Shown in pieces: positions 27,827-36,203 of a stretch of 64,000 bases of DNA. Location: contig JAWPMT010000002.1 in the NCBI GenBank assembly GCA_033344775.1, forward strand, positions 1,024,685 to 1,088,684, given 5' to 3'. The stretch is from Cytophagales bacterium (GTDB taxonomy: Bacteria > Bacteroidota > Bacteroidia > Cytophagales > Cyclobacteriaceae). The notes beneath the pieces were generated by a model, which saw nothing but the letters and a program-made list of their open reading frames with translations, ran no database searches and was not told the DNA's origin. The position numbers were made by a program, and so were the translations under genes. Each line of letters starts with the position of its first letter. The first letter of the stretch is position 1.

Positions 27827-28120
27827 GTCAATGAACTCTGAAATAAAGCTCAATTGGAATATGTTGAGATTGTAGAAAAGAGTTTTCCGGTTTCAACAAT
27901 TTACCGCTACGGCGGACCGCCCAGGCCCAAAAGGGAGATTCTGGAACATCCCCCTGGCCGGGTATGGCTTTAGGGAATTTGAGGGGCGCCTGGCAAGGGT
28001 GATAATTATAGGTATTTCACATTTACTGAAAAATCTTTGGAACTCAGATTTATTTTCGAAGGATGTTGGTAGGAGTCAGGAGGCGCTCCCACAACCACCT
28101 GATCTCCCAATCCAACTGAA
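27827..28120. other. GC-rich intergenic block, possible dispersed repeat
   Basis: Between PLD and Spy-like genes, about 27901-28000 is markedly GC-rich compared with the AT-rich intergenic DNA elsewhere, with short inverted repeats (GGCGGACCGCC). No open frame of substance is seen. It may be a copy of a dispersed non-coding repeat or an unrecognised RNA. Confidence 0.35.
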
Positions 28121-28465
28121 CTAACCTCTTCTGCGCCCGCGTTCCGGGCGGTTCTTTTGTAATTCTTTGAATTTCTCTTGCTGCGCTTCATCGAGTGTGG
28201 CCATAAGTTCCTCATTCAAGGTGTTTCTAAGCGATTCGCCGGTTTTCCGATCTCTGTTTTGCCTGGCTTCCTGAATTTTGTCATCGTACTTTTCAAAAAT
28301 GGTTTTCCATTCTACAACCTGATCATCGGTAAGGGTAAGCTGTTCTTTTGCTTGTTCGAGTCTTTCTTCTATGGAAGGAGGTTCAGGGCGTTGACCTCTT
28401 TTTTGTTGTGACCAGGCAGTACATGTAACTACCAACAGCAGGACTATGATTCCAATTTTTTTCAT
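28121..28465 (-). CDS. Spy/CpxP-like periplasmic protein
   Basis: The 114-residue protein has a signal peptide (LLVVTCTAWSQ) and a helical body with the LTxxQ-like motif LTLTDDQVVEWKTIFEKYDDKI, repeated in weaker form as LDEAQQEKFKEL. It ends in a very basic tail (RPERGRRRG). Spy/CpxP relatives are small periplasmic chaperones or stress sensors; that role here is inferred from motif and size only. Confidence 0.65.
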   Translation of the reverse strand: MKKIGIIVLLLVVTCTAWSQQKRGQRPEPPSIEERLEQAKEQLTLTDDQVVEWKTIFEKYDDKIQEARQNRDRKTGESLRNTLNEELMATLDEAQQEKFKELQKNRPERGRRRG

Positions 28466-28673
28466 ATCTAAAAACTTATTTTATCCGTCTTTATGTGATT
28501 AGACGGGGATGAATTCATAAACCTGCGGTCATCAATTGTTAAAAATTGTTATTGCGTCAAATCAATCATTAACGCGCAATTCTGCAATTGTAAAACCTTG
28601 TTAAAACAACGCCCTTGAGTTGGTTACATGATAGGTAAACCCATAAGACCAACTACCTTGCTCATGCTCCCAA

Positions 28674-29306
28674 ATGACCATTATGAATCGAATTTTATCC
28701 TCATTTTGTGCCTTTCTTCTCATAGGTTTGACCGCTCTCGCACAAGAAAAGAGTCGATACCAGCCCAAAGAGTGGACAAATGCTGATCAGCAGTACCTGC
28801 TTGAAAATTTGATTCGAACTAAAGAAGCGCTGATAACTGAAACAGCTTATCTTACCGAGTCCCAGTGGCATTTCAAAGAAGCTCCTGACCGTTGGAGCAT
28901 CAATCAGATTGTCGAACACATCGCTATCTGGGAATTGATATTATTGCATGAAGCAGCTGTTTCTCTGCAGATCGGCCCTATTGAAAGTTTAAATCGAAAC
29001 ATCCCGGATAGTACATTCCTGAATCAGGACCCGGAAGTCAATCCAAATAAAACTGAGTCATTTACAAAGCCATTTACGTACACCATTCCCAGAGGGTACA
29101 ATGAAGGGATCGATAACATCAGTTGGTGGCTGGGCATGCGTACCGAGTCCATTGATTTTATACAAGCTGAAACCCGGAATTTGAGAAAGCACTACATCAA
29201 CTTTAGTCAGAATGTACACCAGCAATATATGGTGATCTTTTCACATACAGATCGTCACTTGAAGCAGATACTGAAGGTAAAAGCCCATCCCAATTATCCA
29301 AAGTAA
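28674..29306 (+). CDS. Exported DinB-superfamily protein
   Basis: The 210-residue frame starts at ATG 28674 with an in-frame ATG at 28683; both precede a signal peptide (FLLIGLTALAQ). The mature part is a four-helix bundle of DinB type: EAPDRWSINQIVEHIAIWE near the start and FSHTDRHLKQI near the end, providing the three His ligands for a metal. Most relatives are thiol-dependent transferases or of unknown function; export is less common and suggests an extracytoplasmic substrate. Confidence 0.75.
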   Translation: MTIMNRILSSFCAFLLIGLTALAQEKSRYQPKEWTNADQQYLLENLIRTKEALITETAYLTESQWHFKEAPDRWSINQIVEHIAIWELILLHEAAVSLQIGPIESLNRNIPDSTFLNQDPEVNPNKTESFTKPFTYTIPRGYNEGIDNISWWLGMRTESIDFIQAETRNLRKHYINFSQNVHQQYMVIFSHTDRHLKQILKVKAHPNYPK

Positions 29307-29313
29307 TTGATCC

Positions 29314-29934
29314 TTACAGGAGAGAGGTAATGAACCCCATGGAAATGCCATAGGCGCCGCCACCATCTTCCCAAAAGTCAATGTTTTTCCAGACCTGGTT
29401 ATAATGCAGACTCAAGGTTACGGCTGACTTTTGATCGAAATAAAGTTCACCCGCAATCAAAAAAGTAGAGGTGAAGATGGATCGGCTTTTTTGTCTGACG
29501 GTAATTGTTGTTCCATTCAGATCTGCAGTAGGAAATTCATAGGTTTTGATCCCGGACATGGCTGTTACCAACACTCGAAATTCATGATCGCCAAATCGAT
29601 AACCAGGCGCAAGAAGAAAGTCATTGAATTGGACGGTGCCCTCGATGTTATTTGTGGTATTGTTGATTTCTCGCAGGTTGTACTCAGCACCATAAGTATC
29701 CAGACTAAGACGGATGAAAAAATCATCATTGTTCCTGAATCGATATTCTATCGATGTTTTCGCAACCAGTGAATTTCCAATAAGGTCAGAGCCCGAAAAC
29801 TGGTACCCAATATCAAAGGAGGGAAGAAATATCCTACTGGCAATCTTGTTGAAGGTAGTATCGGTTTCCTCTTGGGCAACAGCAGCACCAACAAACAAAA
29901 GGAGGTAGATTGGAATTAGCAATTTCCTTATCAT
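29314..29934 (-). CDS. Putative outer-membrane beta-barrel protein
   Basis: The 206 residues begin with a signal peptide (LLFVGAAVAQ) and then show alternating amphipathic strands (ASIEYRFRNNDDFFIRLSLDTY, FLLAPGYRFGDHEFRVLVTAM, AVTLSLHYNQVWKNIDFW) ending in GISMGFITSLL, consistent with an 8-10 strand barrel. No specific family is recognised. Convergent with the DinB-like gene (7 bases). Confidence 0.65.
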   Translation of the reverse strand: MIRKLLIPIYLLLFVGAAVAQEETDTTFNKIASRIFLPSFDIGYQFSGSDLIGNSLVAKTSIEYRFRNNDDFFIRLSLDTYGAEYNLREINNTTNNIEGTVQFNDFLLAPGYRFGDHEFRVLVTAMSGIKTYEFPTADLNGTTITVRQKSRSIFTSTFLIAGELYFDQKSAVTLSLHYNQVWKNIDFWEDGGGAYGISMGFITSLL

Positions 29935-30007
29935 GAGTGAGTTTCGAGGTGATGTGTTTTACGAAGTTAAAAGAGATTCACAGGATCGGGTTGCTATTCC
30001 GATATTG

Positions 30008-30098
30008 CATTTTTTATACAAAATGTGAATAAATAAAACCTTCGCCATATGAGTTCCGTATTCATTTTTCATACATTTGGTGAATAAATAAGATTTCG
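30008..30098 (+). repeat. Direct repeat in front of PadR/permease module 2
   Basis: Two copies of a ~36-base sequence lie at 30008-30044 and 30063-30098. Both read CAT-T(5) or so, then ATACA, then TGAATAAATAA and a TTCG end. The second copy contains TACATTTG, a fit to the -7 consensus, and ends 3 bases before the padR-like ATG. A related element precedes module 3 at 59104. Probably a duplicated operator of the regulator. Confidence 0.5.
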
Positions 30099-30101
30099 AT
30101 T

Positions 30102-30437
30102 ATGAAAGGAGCTCATCTGGGCGAATTTGAAGAGATTGTTTTGCTGACCATTGCCTCTTTGATGAATGAAGCTTACAGCGTCAACATCGTGGATGCCATA
30201 GGCGAGGGGACAGGCCGTCAGACCAAATTGGGCGTAGTACATGCGGTGCTTAAGCGTCTGGAAGACAAAGGGCTGATCACCTCGGAGTTGGGGGAACCCA
30301 CCAAAGAAAGGGGCGGTCGAAGAAAGCGTTTCTTTCAGGTTTCCCATGCTGGGAAAGTGGCCTTGTTGAATGCCAAAGAACAGCGTGATCGTTTGTGGAG
30401 TGGCATTCCGGACATTGTTTTTGAAGGATTGAAATGA
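30102..30437 (+). CDS. PadR-family transcriptional regulator, module 2
   Basis: This 111-residue winged-helix protein is the paralogue of the regulator at 20221: LGEFEEIVLLTIASL at the N-terminus, HTH around GVVHAVLKRLEDKGLIT, and wing LGEPTKERGGRRKRFFQV. Its stop overlaps the permease ATG (ATGA). It likely represses its own operon through the duplicated element just upstream. Confidence 0.88.
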   Translation: MKGAHLGEFEEIVLLTIASLMNEAYSVNIVDAIGEGTGRQTKLGVVHAVLKRLEDKGLITSELGEPTKERGGRRKRFFQVSHAGKVALLNAKEQRDRLWSGIPDIVFEGLK

Positions 30438-33064
30438 AGGAAAGTTCACTTCCAAATCCACCACGTTGGCTGGACCGCCTTATTGAATTGTACTGTCGAC
30501 CCGAATTGCTGGAAGACTTACAAGGAGATTTACATGAATACTACCAACGCAATTGCTCAAAGAAAGGAAAACCCTTCGCTAACCTGATTTTCCTGATTGA
30601 CGTGATCAAGTTTTTTCGCCTGTACACCATTCGAACACCCAAAGTATTAGGACAAATGAGTTTTATCCACCTTTCCAAGAATTACTTCAAGACATCTATC
30701 AGAAGCCTTGCCAGAAACAAGTTATTCTCCACGATCAATATTGTGGGGCTAGCGATTTCCATGTCCATAGGCATACTGATGATCACATACTTGAGTCAGC
30801 TGCTCTCATATGACGTGTTTCATGATAAGAAAGACCGCATCTATCGTGTCAACTCAACCTACAGTGACATTACAGGTTCAGATCCGTTTGATCTGGGTTC
30901 CAATTCCGTCTTCTTAGGCAAGAAACTTCGCGAAGAAATGCCGGATCTCGAAGAGGTGTTGATCATGCGACGGAATTTCAGACGTGATTTTAAAAAGGGT
31001 GACAATGTGATCCCATCTAGAGGACTGTATGCGGAAGCAGCGTTTTTTGAGTTATTTTCATTCGATTTGCTGGAAGGAGATCCGGAAACAGCCTTGCTTG
31101 AGCCGTATTCTCTTGTCCTTACTGAAAGTGTTGCCAAAAAACTCTTTGGCAACGAACCGGCCCTTGGTCAAATAGTACACTCCGGAGAAGAGTCCTTTAC
31201 GGTCACGGGATTGATGGCGGATGTTCCATTCAATAGTCATATGCAGTTCAAAGTGCTATGTTCGTTCAAAACGGCTGAAGTAATAGCATTGAAAGAGGGG
31301 CAGGAGTCTTTCAACACATGGCGTAGTATCTGGATGAACCATGTTTATGTGTTATTGCCAGAAGGTTATGCATCGGAAGCATTACAAAGTAATTTGGATC
31401 GTATCGCAGCGGGGGAAAATGCAACGAGAGATCGATACACCATTACTTTTCATTTGCAGAACCTTACTGAAATGACACCTGGACCTGAATTATCCAATAA
31501 TATTGGTCCCACAACTTCCTGGCTAATGATTTCACAGTTAGGCCTTCTGATTGCTATCGTGATCGCTTCCTCTTGTTTTAATTATACGAACCTCTCTATT
31601 GCGCGATCTCTGCGAAGAATGAAGGAAGTGGGTATTCGAAAAGTAGTAGGGGCCAACCGCCCACAGGTATTTGCACAATTCGTTTTTGAGGCCATTATAC
31701 TATCTACTTTGGCGCTGATCCTGGCCTTTGGATTGTATCAAATCATCAAACCTTCTTTTGTGCAAATAGTCCTGGAGACCACACCCATGGCACTCGATTT
31801 TGAATGGATCCATGGACTATATTTTTTAGCTTTTGCCATTGTCATTGGCTTCATGGCGGGGGGATTGCCTGCTTGGATGCTTTCCAAAGTCAAGGCCATT
31901 TCCATCATTCAGGATGCGACAAGCAAAGGGCTGATCAAAGGCATCAATTTTCGGAAGGTGTTAATTGTATTTCAGTTTGTCATATCCATGGCATTGATCA
32001 TAGCCGCAACCATAGATTATCGTCAGTACAAATACTCCATCAATTTTGATCTTGGATTCAAGACAGACAATTTGGTCAATATGCTGCTATATGAAAATGA
32101 TCCGGAGCTATTCCTTCCTGGTCTGCAACAGATACCTGAAATCCAGAAGATCAGTATGTCAGGCATGCTGCCAAATACTGGAGAGCAATGGGGGGATGAT
32201 GCGAAATACAAAGACCCTATGGATTCGGTTGATGTCCACGTTAACTATGTAAACAAGGACTATATAGATCTTCATGAGCTGCAATTTGTAGCGGGAACTA
32301 CTTTCCCATTCGATGATAAGGATAGTAGTCAGTTTGTGGTGATTGATGAGTCGTTGAGAAAACGGCTTGGGTTTTCTGAACCAGTAGATGCAGTTGGTGA
32401 AGTATTGTCTCTGGATCAAGGGAGAATGAAATTGCAGATCACAGGAGTCATCAATGATTACCAGTACACGAAAATTGTGAGTGAGTCCAAGCCAAGTGTA
32501 CTGATACAGGGTAAAGCAGAAGATTTTACCTGGATCAATTTGCAAGTTTCTGCCGCAGACCCATTGGCATTCATGACGAAATTAGAGAAAGTATTTGCCG
32601 ATGTAGACAAGGTACACACATTCGAAGCACTTTACTACAAAGAGCGAATCGAACATTCATACAGGGATTTTCAAATGCAATTCAGGGTTTTTACTTTTCT
32701 GGCATTTTTAGCCATTTCTATTGCCTCCATGGGTCTGTTAGGAATGGCCGTATTTACTGCAGAAACGCGTATGAAAGAGATCAGTGTAAGAAAAGTATTA
32801 GGAGCCTCTTCCAATAGCTTGTTTTACTTGCTTTCTAAGGGATTCTTGCGGATGTTCCTAATTGCGGCAATGATCGCGATGCCCTTTTCTTATTTCTTCT
32901 TCGAGCAGATGGTGCTGGTCGATTTTGTCAACCGCGTTACGGTAAATGCACTGGATCTGATGTCGGGAGTGCTGGTGGTGTTGATCATCGGGCTTTCAAC
33001 AATTGCCTGGCAAACCCGTGCAGCCACGAGGGCCAACCCGGCAAACGTCTTGCGTAACGAATAA
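30434..33064 (+). CDS. FtsX-type ABC permease with permease prefix domain, module 2
   Basis: It has 876 residues. The prefix (YCRPELLEDLQGDLHEYYQR), TM1 near residue 100, MacB-like periplasmic domain, FtsX block (RMKEVGIRKVVGANRPQVFAQF), second periplasmic domain and final FtsX block (RMKEISVRKVLGASSNSLF) follow the same order as the copy at 20547. The last residues NPANVLRNE replace NPVESLRYE. Sequence divergence from modules 1 and 3 is substantial in the periplasmic domains, so the copies probably recognise different partners. No ATPase gene is adjacent. Confidence 0.9.
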   Translation: MKESSLPNPPRWLDRLIELYCRPELLEDLQGDLHEYYQRNCSKKGKPFANLIFLIDVIKFFRLYTIRTPKVLGQMSFIHLSKNYFKTSIRSLARNKLFSTINIVGLAISMSIGILMITYLSQLLSYDVFHDKKDRIYRVNSTYSDITGSDPFDLGSNSVFLGKKLREEMPDLEEVLIMRRNFRRDFKKGDNVIPSRGLYAEAAFFELFSFDLLEGDPETALLEPYSLVLTESVAKKLFGNEPALGQIVHSGEESFTVTGLMADVPFNSHMQFKVLCSFKTAEVIALKEGQESFNTWRSIWMNHVYVLLPEGYASEALQSNLDRIAAGENATRDRYTITFHLQNLTEMTPGPELSNNIGPTTSWLMISQLGLLIAIVIASSCFNYTNLSIARSLRRMKEVGIRKVVGANRPQVFAQFVFEAIILSTLALILAFGLYQIIKPSFVQIVLETTPMALDFEWIHGLYFLAFAIVIGFMAGGLPAWMLSKVKAISIIQDATSKGLIKGINFRKVLIVFQFVISMALIIAATIDYRQYKYSINFDLGFKTDNLVNMLLYENDPELFLPGLQQIPEIQKISMSGMLPNTGEQWGDDAKYKDPMDSVDVHVNYVNKDYIDLHELQFVAGTTFPFDDKDSSQFVVIDESLRKRLGFSEPVDAVGEVLSLDQGRMKLQITGVINDYQYTKIVSESKPSVLIQGKAEDFTWINLQVSAADPLAFMTKLEKVFADVDKVHTFEALYYKERIEHSYRDFQMQFRVFTFLAFLAISIASMGLLGMAVFTAETRMKEISVRKVLGASSNSLFYLLSKGFLRMFLIAAMIAMPFSYFFFEQMVLVDFVNRVTVNALDLMSGVLVVLIIGLSTIAWQTRAATRANPANVLRNE

Positions 33065-33085
33065 ATCTGAGCCATAGTAATTCTA

Positions 33086-33093
33086 TATCTTTG
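33086..33093 (+). promoter_or_regulatory. Candidate -7 element upstream of the tail-motif protein A operon
   Basis: TATCTTTG fits TAnnTTTG, 172 bases upstream of the ATG at 33265 and just after the permease stop. I see no good -33 partner, so this is weak. The 200-base gap 33065-33264 otherwise holds no gene. Confidence 0.25.
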
Positions 33094-33264
33094 AGTCAGC
33101 GTTGAAATAGGAGGGATGGGACGATTGTAGTCGGGTCACATCCATGACATTTTTCCAGGTTCGACAAACTTTTTTGCTTGTACAATCTGAAAAGCGGTTT
33201 TTTGGCTAATTTGGTCGCAGCAACCGAAAGTCCTATTAAATCACACTTAATCTAAAAGAAAACT

Positions 33265-33705
33265 ATGGCCGACATTAATGTTTTGGTTACCGTGGACACG
33301 GAGAACCTAACAGCAGAAAACGTAAACACGACAGTAGTCCTGTCAGATGACAATGACGACACAGATGATATCCCCGGGGATAGCAGTACATTCGACATCA
33401 TCAAAGCTGGAGGAGGTGTTTCCATTCAATGGACACCTGAATCCAAAAATGGTACTGATTCAGTAAGCATTACCGGAATTAATAAAGTGACTGGTGATGA
33501 TGTTTGGGATGTAGAACCATCATTAGAATCTGGAACCGATATGTGGTTAGGGTCATTGATAAGTAATTACGGTGATACGACCTATGAAATGAAATATGAT
33601 ATCGTATTTGAAGTGTCCAATAGGTCTGGCGAAAGTTTCATCTTAGATCCAAAAATTAAAGTTCCTGCCGGGGATCCCCCTCCTGAGGACGATAATGAAG
33701 GATGA
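33265..33705 (+). CDS. Small acidic protein A with octapeptide-like motif near its C-terminus
   Basis: The 146-residue protein has no signal peptide or membrane segment and looks all-beta (INVLVTVDTENL, TTVVLSDDNDD, FDIIKAGGGVSIQWTPE, YEMKYDIVFEVSN), with some resemblance to AidA/PixA-type proteins that I cannot confirm. Near the end it reads FILDPKIKVPAGD followed by an acidic Pro tail. PKIKVP (residues 129-134) fits the core motif of the six secreted peptides at 38242-39192. Its stop overlaps the start of sensor kinase 1 (ATGA), so the two are co-translated. Paralogue of protein B at 35814 in position and tail, not in overall sequence. Function unknown; ligand, decoy or kinase accessory are possible. 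Confidence 0.75.
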   Translation: MADINVLVTVDTENLTAENVNTTVVLSDDNDDTDDIPGDSSTFDIIKAGGGVSIQWTPESKNGTDSVSITGINKVTGDDVWDVEPSLESGTDMWLGSLISNYGDTTYEMKYDIVFEVSNRSGESFILDPKIKVPAGDPPPEDDNEG

Positions 33706-35600
33706 ATTATAAAAATTGTTTATTTAGCGTATTTCTTATTTTTTCTGTCTTGTTTCAAGTAGCGAGTCAAGATAAGAGGATCGCTGACAGTTTAATTTCC
33801 ATTCTGCAATCTGTGGATTATCATGACAGTAGCAGAATGGATATTTTATATCAAATTGCCTTCAATCACAACGACCCAATGAAAATGGTGACTTACTCTC
33901 AAAAGCTCATTGAAGTGGCTGGGAGGTTATCGAGTCAAACAGATCTTTGGAAAGGATATTATTCTTTAGGTCAAGGATATACGCTGAGTGGAAATCTAGA
34001 GCAAGCAATTGAATCTTATTTTCAAGCGATCAAGATAGCTGAAAACCTTAATTACGAAGACGGATTGGGTCAGGTCTATTCTAATTTAGGTGATGTTTAT
34101 TCAGATAATGGAAATCATTTAAACGCCATTTCATACTATCAAAAAGCTTTTGGTATCTTATCTCGAAGTAATGATTCTATACACATTGCTGCAACATTAG
34201 CTAATCTAGGGTACGAACTTTATCGGGTTGAAATGCTGGATTCTTCATTGCTTTACCATAAGATGGCTTCGGTAATGTTTGATTCAATTAATTATGAGAC
34301 AGGAGTATTGTATTGCTTAGGGAACATTGGACTGGTTTATGCTAAAATGGGTGAACATGCTCAAGCTGAGCAAAACATGCAGGACGCTGTTACTGGTCTT
34401 CGGGAATATGAAGATTACTACGCCATCTCAGATTTTGAAAAAGAAATAGCTGATATCTATCGGCAGCGAAAGGATTATAAGCAAGCTCTCCAGTACGCGA
34501 GAGGAAGCCTGGAAGTTTCAGAAGAAAAAGGCTTAAAAGTTCAGGCACGAGATGCCTCTTACAAGCTTTATGAAATATATATGGATACAGGGGATTACGG
34601 TCCTGCAATTCAAAACCTGAATAAATACTACGCTTATCGTGATAGTATAACCAACGCGGAAAATATCCAACGTATGGCAGATCTGAGAACGGAATTTGAA
34701 GTAGGACAGAAACAAGCCGAGGTGGATTTATTGACAGCTGAAGGAGAAACGCAACGTGTTGTTCGGATTTCCCTAATCGCTGGATTGGCATTTGTGGTGG
34801 TTTTTGCGTTAATCCAGTACCGAAACAACATCCAGAAGAAAAAGACCAATCGTATCCTCAACGATCAGAAAACGAAGCTTGAGGAATTGAACCAGACCAA
34901 AGACCGCTTTTTCTCGATCATATCCCATGACTTAAGAGGTCCTGTAAACGCATTTCATGGCGTATCTCGAATGATTAAATTCTTTGTCCAACAGAAGCAA
35001 ATGGGACAATTGGAAGAGTTGGCAGAAGACATAGACCAATCAGTTGATCGATTATCAAGTCTTTTGGATAATCTATTGAACTGGGCCGTACAGCAGCAAG
35101 GAAATTTCCCTTACGTCCCCGAGAAACTGGATATTCATGCCATAGCAGATGATCTGGTCAAGACTTTTTCTACCATGGCTACTTCTAAAAACATTGCTCT
35201 GGTCGCAGAAGTAGAAGAAGGTACTGAAGCATGGGCAGATAGAAACACCACCATGACCATCATCAGAAACCTGGTCAGTAATGCACTGAAATTTACTCCA
35301 CATGAAGGTGAAGTGAAGATCAAAGCAGACGTAGATGATGAATCCATATTGATCCAGGTGCTGGACAATGGAGTAGGAATACCAGCGGAGAAGTTAAATG
35401 ACCTCTTTAAGCTACAGGCAAAGAAGAGTACCTGGGGTACGGATGGTGAGAAAGGCCTGGGACTCGGGTTACAATTGGTCTATGATTTTGTCGCTTTGAA
35501 TAAGGGTAAGATCAATGTCGAGAGTACACCTGATCAAGGCACCACATTCAGTGTTTGGCTACCTGTTTTCGAAGAAGTAGCAGTTCCCGAAAATGCTTGA
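33702..35600 (+). CDS. TPR-domain sensor histidine kinase 1
   Basis: The 632-residue protein has a signal peptide (FLIFSVLFQVASQ), five or more TPR units (residues ~60-320, e.g. GYTLSGNLEQAIESYFQAIK and LGDVYSDNGNHLNAISYYQKA), a short coiled coil, a TM helix (~354-374), a second coiled coil and the kinase core. The phospho-acceptor His is in FFSIISHDLRGPVN (His409); N-box NLVSNALKFTP, G1 DNGVGIP and G2 GLGLGLQLV are all intact. The TPR domain should be periplasmic. No response regulator is fused; the receiver protein at 42773 is a likely partner. Extracytoplasmic TPRs could bind a short peptide, as cytosolic TPRs do in RRNPP receptors (inference). Confidence 0.88.
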   Translation: MNYKNCLFSVFLIFSVLFQVASQDKRIADSLISILQSVDYHDSSRMDILYQIAFNHNDPMKMVTYSQKLIEVAGRLSSQTDLWKGYYSLGQGYTLSGNLEQAIESYFQAIKIAENLNYEDGLGQVYSNLGDVYSDNGNHLNAISYYQKAFGILSRSNDSIHIAATLANLGYELYRVEMLDSSLLYHKMASVMFDSINYETGVLYCLGNIGLVYAKMGEHAQAEQNMQDAVTGLREYEDYYAISDFEKEIADIYRQRKDYKQALQYARGSLEVSEEKGLKVQARDASYKLYEIYMDTGDYGPAIQNLNKYYAYRDSITNAENIQRMADLRTEFEVGQKQAEVDLLTAEGETQRVVRISLIAGLAFVVVFALIQYRNNIQKKKTNRILNDQKTKLEELNQTKDRFFSIISHDLRGPVNAFHGVSRMIKFFVQQKQMGQLEELAEDIDQSVDRLSSLLDNLLNWAVQQQGNFPYVPEKLDIHAIADDLVKTFSTMATSKNIALVAEVEEGTEAWADRNTTMTIIRNLVSNALKFTPHEGEVKIKADVDDESILIQVLDNGVGIPAEKLNDLFKLQAKKSTWGTDGEKGLGLGLQLVYDFVALNKGKINVESTPDQGTTFSVWLPVFEEVAVPENA

Positions 35601-35813
35601 ATAATTCCGGTTGATCCCCGAATTTTCCTGTTTGGACGTTTTGAGCCTACTATGAATATGTGCTTCACAATGCCATAAAGGAATTTTGGTGTATCTTCCC
35701 ACCATTGACCAACCGAGAGCTATATTCATGTTGACGAACCAGAGGCAAAACGGACTGCCACAACGCATTTGCGTACACCCACCACCGTAACTAACTATTT
35801 TAATTTTATAACC

Positions 35814-36203
35814 ATGGCAGACGTAACAATTAATTTAATTGATAAGGATGGCGTCCTTTATTATAAAACCGCTAAAATGTCCGAGTATGAGATAGTGAAA
35901 GAAGACTCCACCGTTGGGGCAGATCCTGGTCAGACTGTAGCATGGACTTGCGCCGACGATTCAATTGAAAAAATTCAGAAGATTGATGTGAACAAAGAAA
36001 AGTCAGGATACAAGAATTGGAAGGATTTCTGGGAATCAAAGCCTAAGAAGACCGATAGTTCTGGAAAGACTTTTGAGGGTACTATCAAAAGTGATTCTGT
36101 AGATCCTAGTGACCCTGAGTACAACGGATATGACATTACCTATAAGACTCCTGACGGGAAAGAAACTACGGTTGATCCGGATGTTCAGATTCCTCAAGGA
36201 TAG
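35814..36203 (+). CDS. Small protein B ending in the octapeptide motif
   Basis: I take ATG 35814 (129 residues, MADVTINLIDKDG), aligned with the MADINVLV start of protein A; the frame extends upstream to 35769. The protein is charged, beta-rich in its first half (LYYKTAKMSEYEIVKEDS, GQTVAWTCADDSIEKIQKIDV), with no signal peptide. The last ten residues are VDPDVQIPQG. The final octapeptide PDVQIPQG is nearly the core of the secreted peptides (PDVKVPQD, PEIQIPNG). It precedes sensor kinase 2 exactly as protein A precedes kinase 1. Function unknown. Confidence 0.75.
   Translation: MADVTINLIDKDGVLYYKTAKMSEYEIVKEDSTVGADPGQTVAWTCADDSIEKIQKIDVNKEKSGYKNWKDFWESKPKKTDSSGKTFEGTIKSDSVDPSDPEYNGYDITYKTPDGKETTVDPDVQIPQG

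Noticed and set aside
33144-33180. Copy of the peptide upstream block before protein A
   Set aside because: Shared T runs and TGACATTTTT only; no AGGAATCTCC and a different distance to the ATG.
36109-36180. Extended N-terminus of sensor kinase 2
   Set aside because: The extra codons lie entirely inside protein B and precede the signal segment; ATG 36181 gives a normal export signal.
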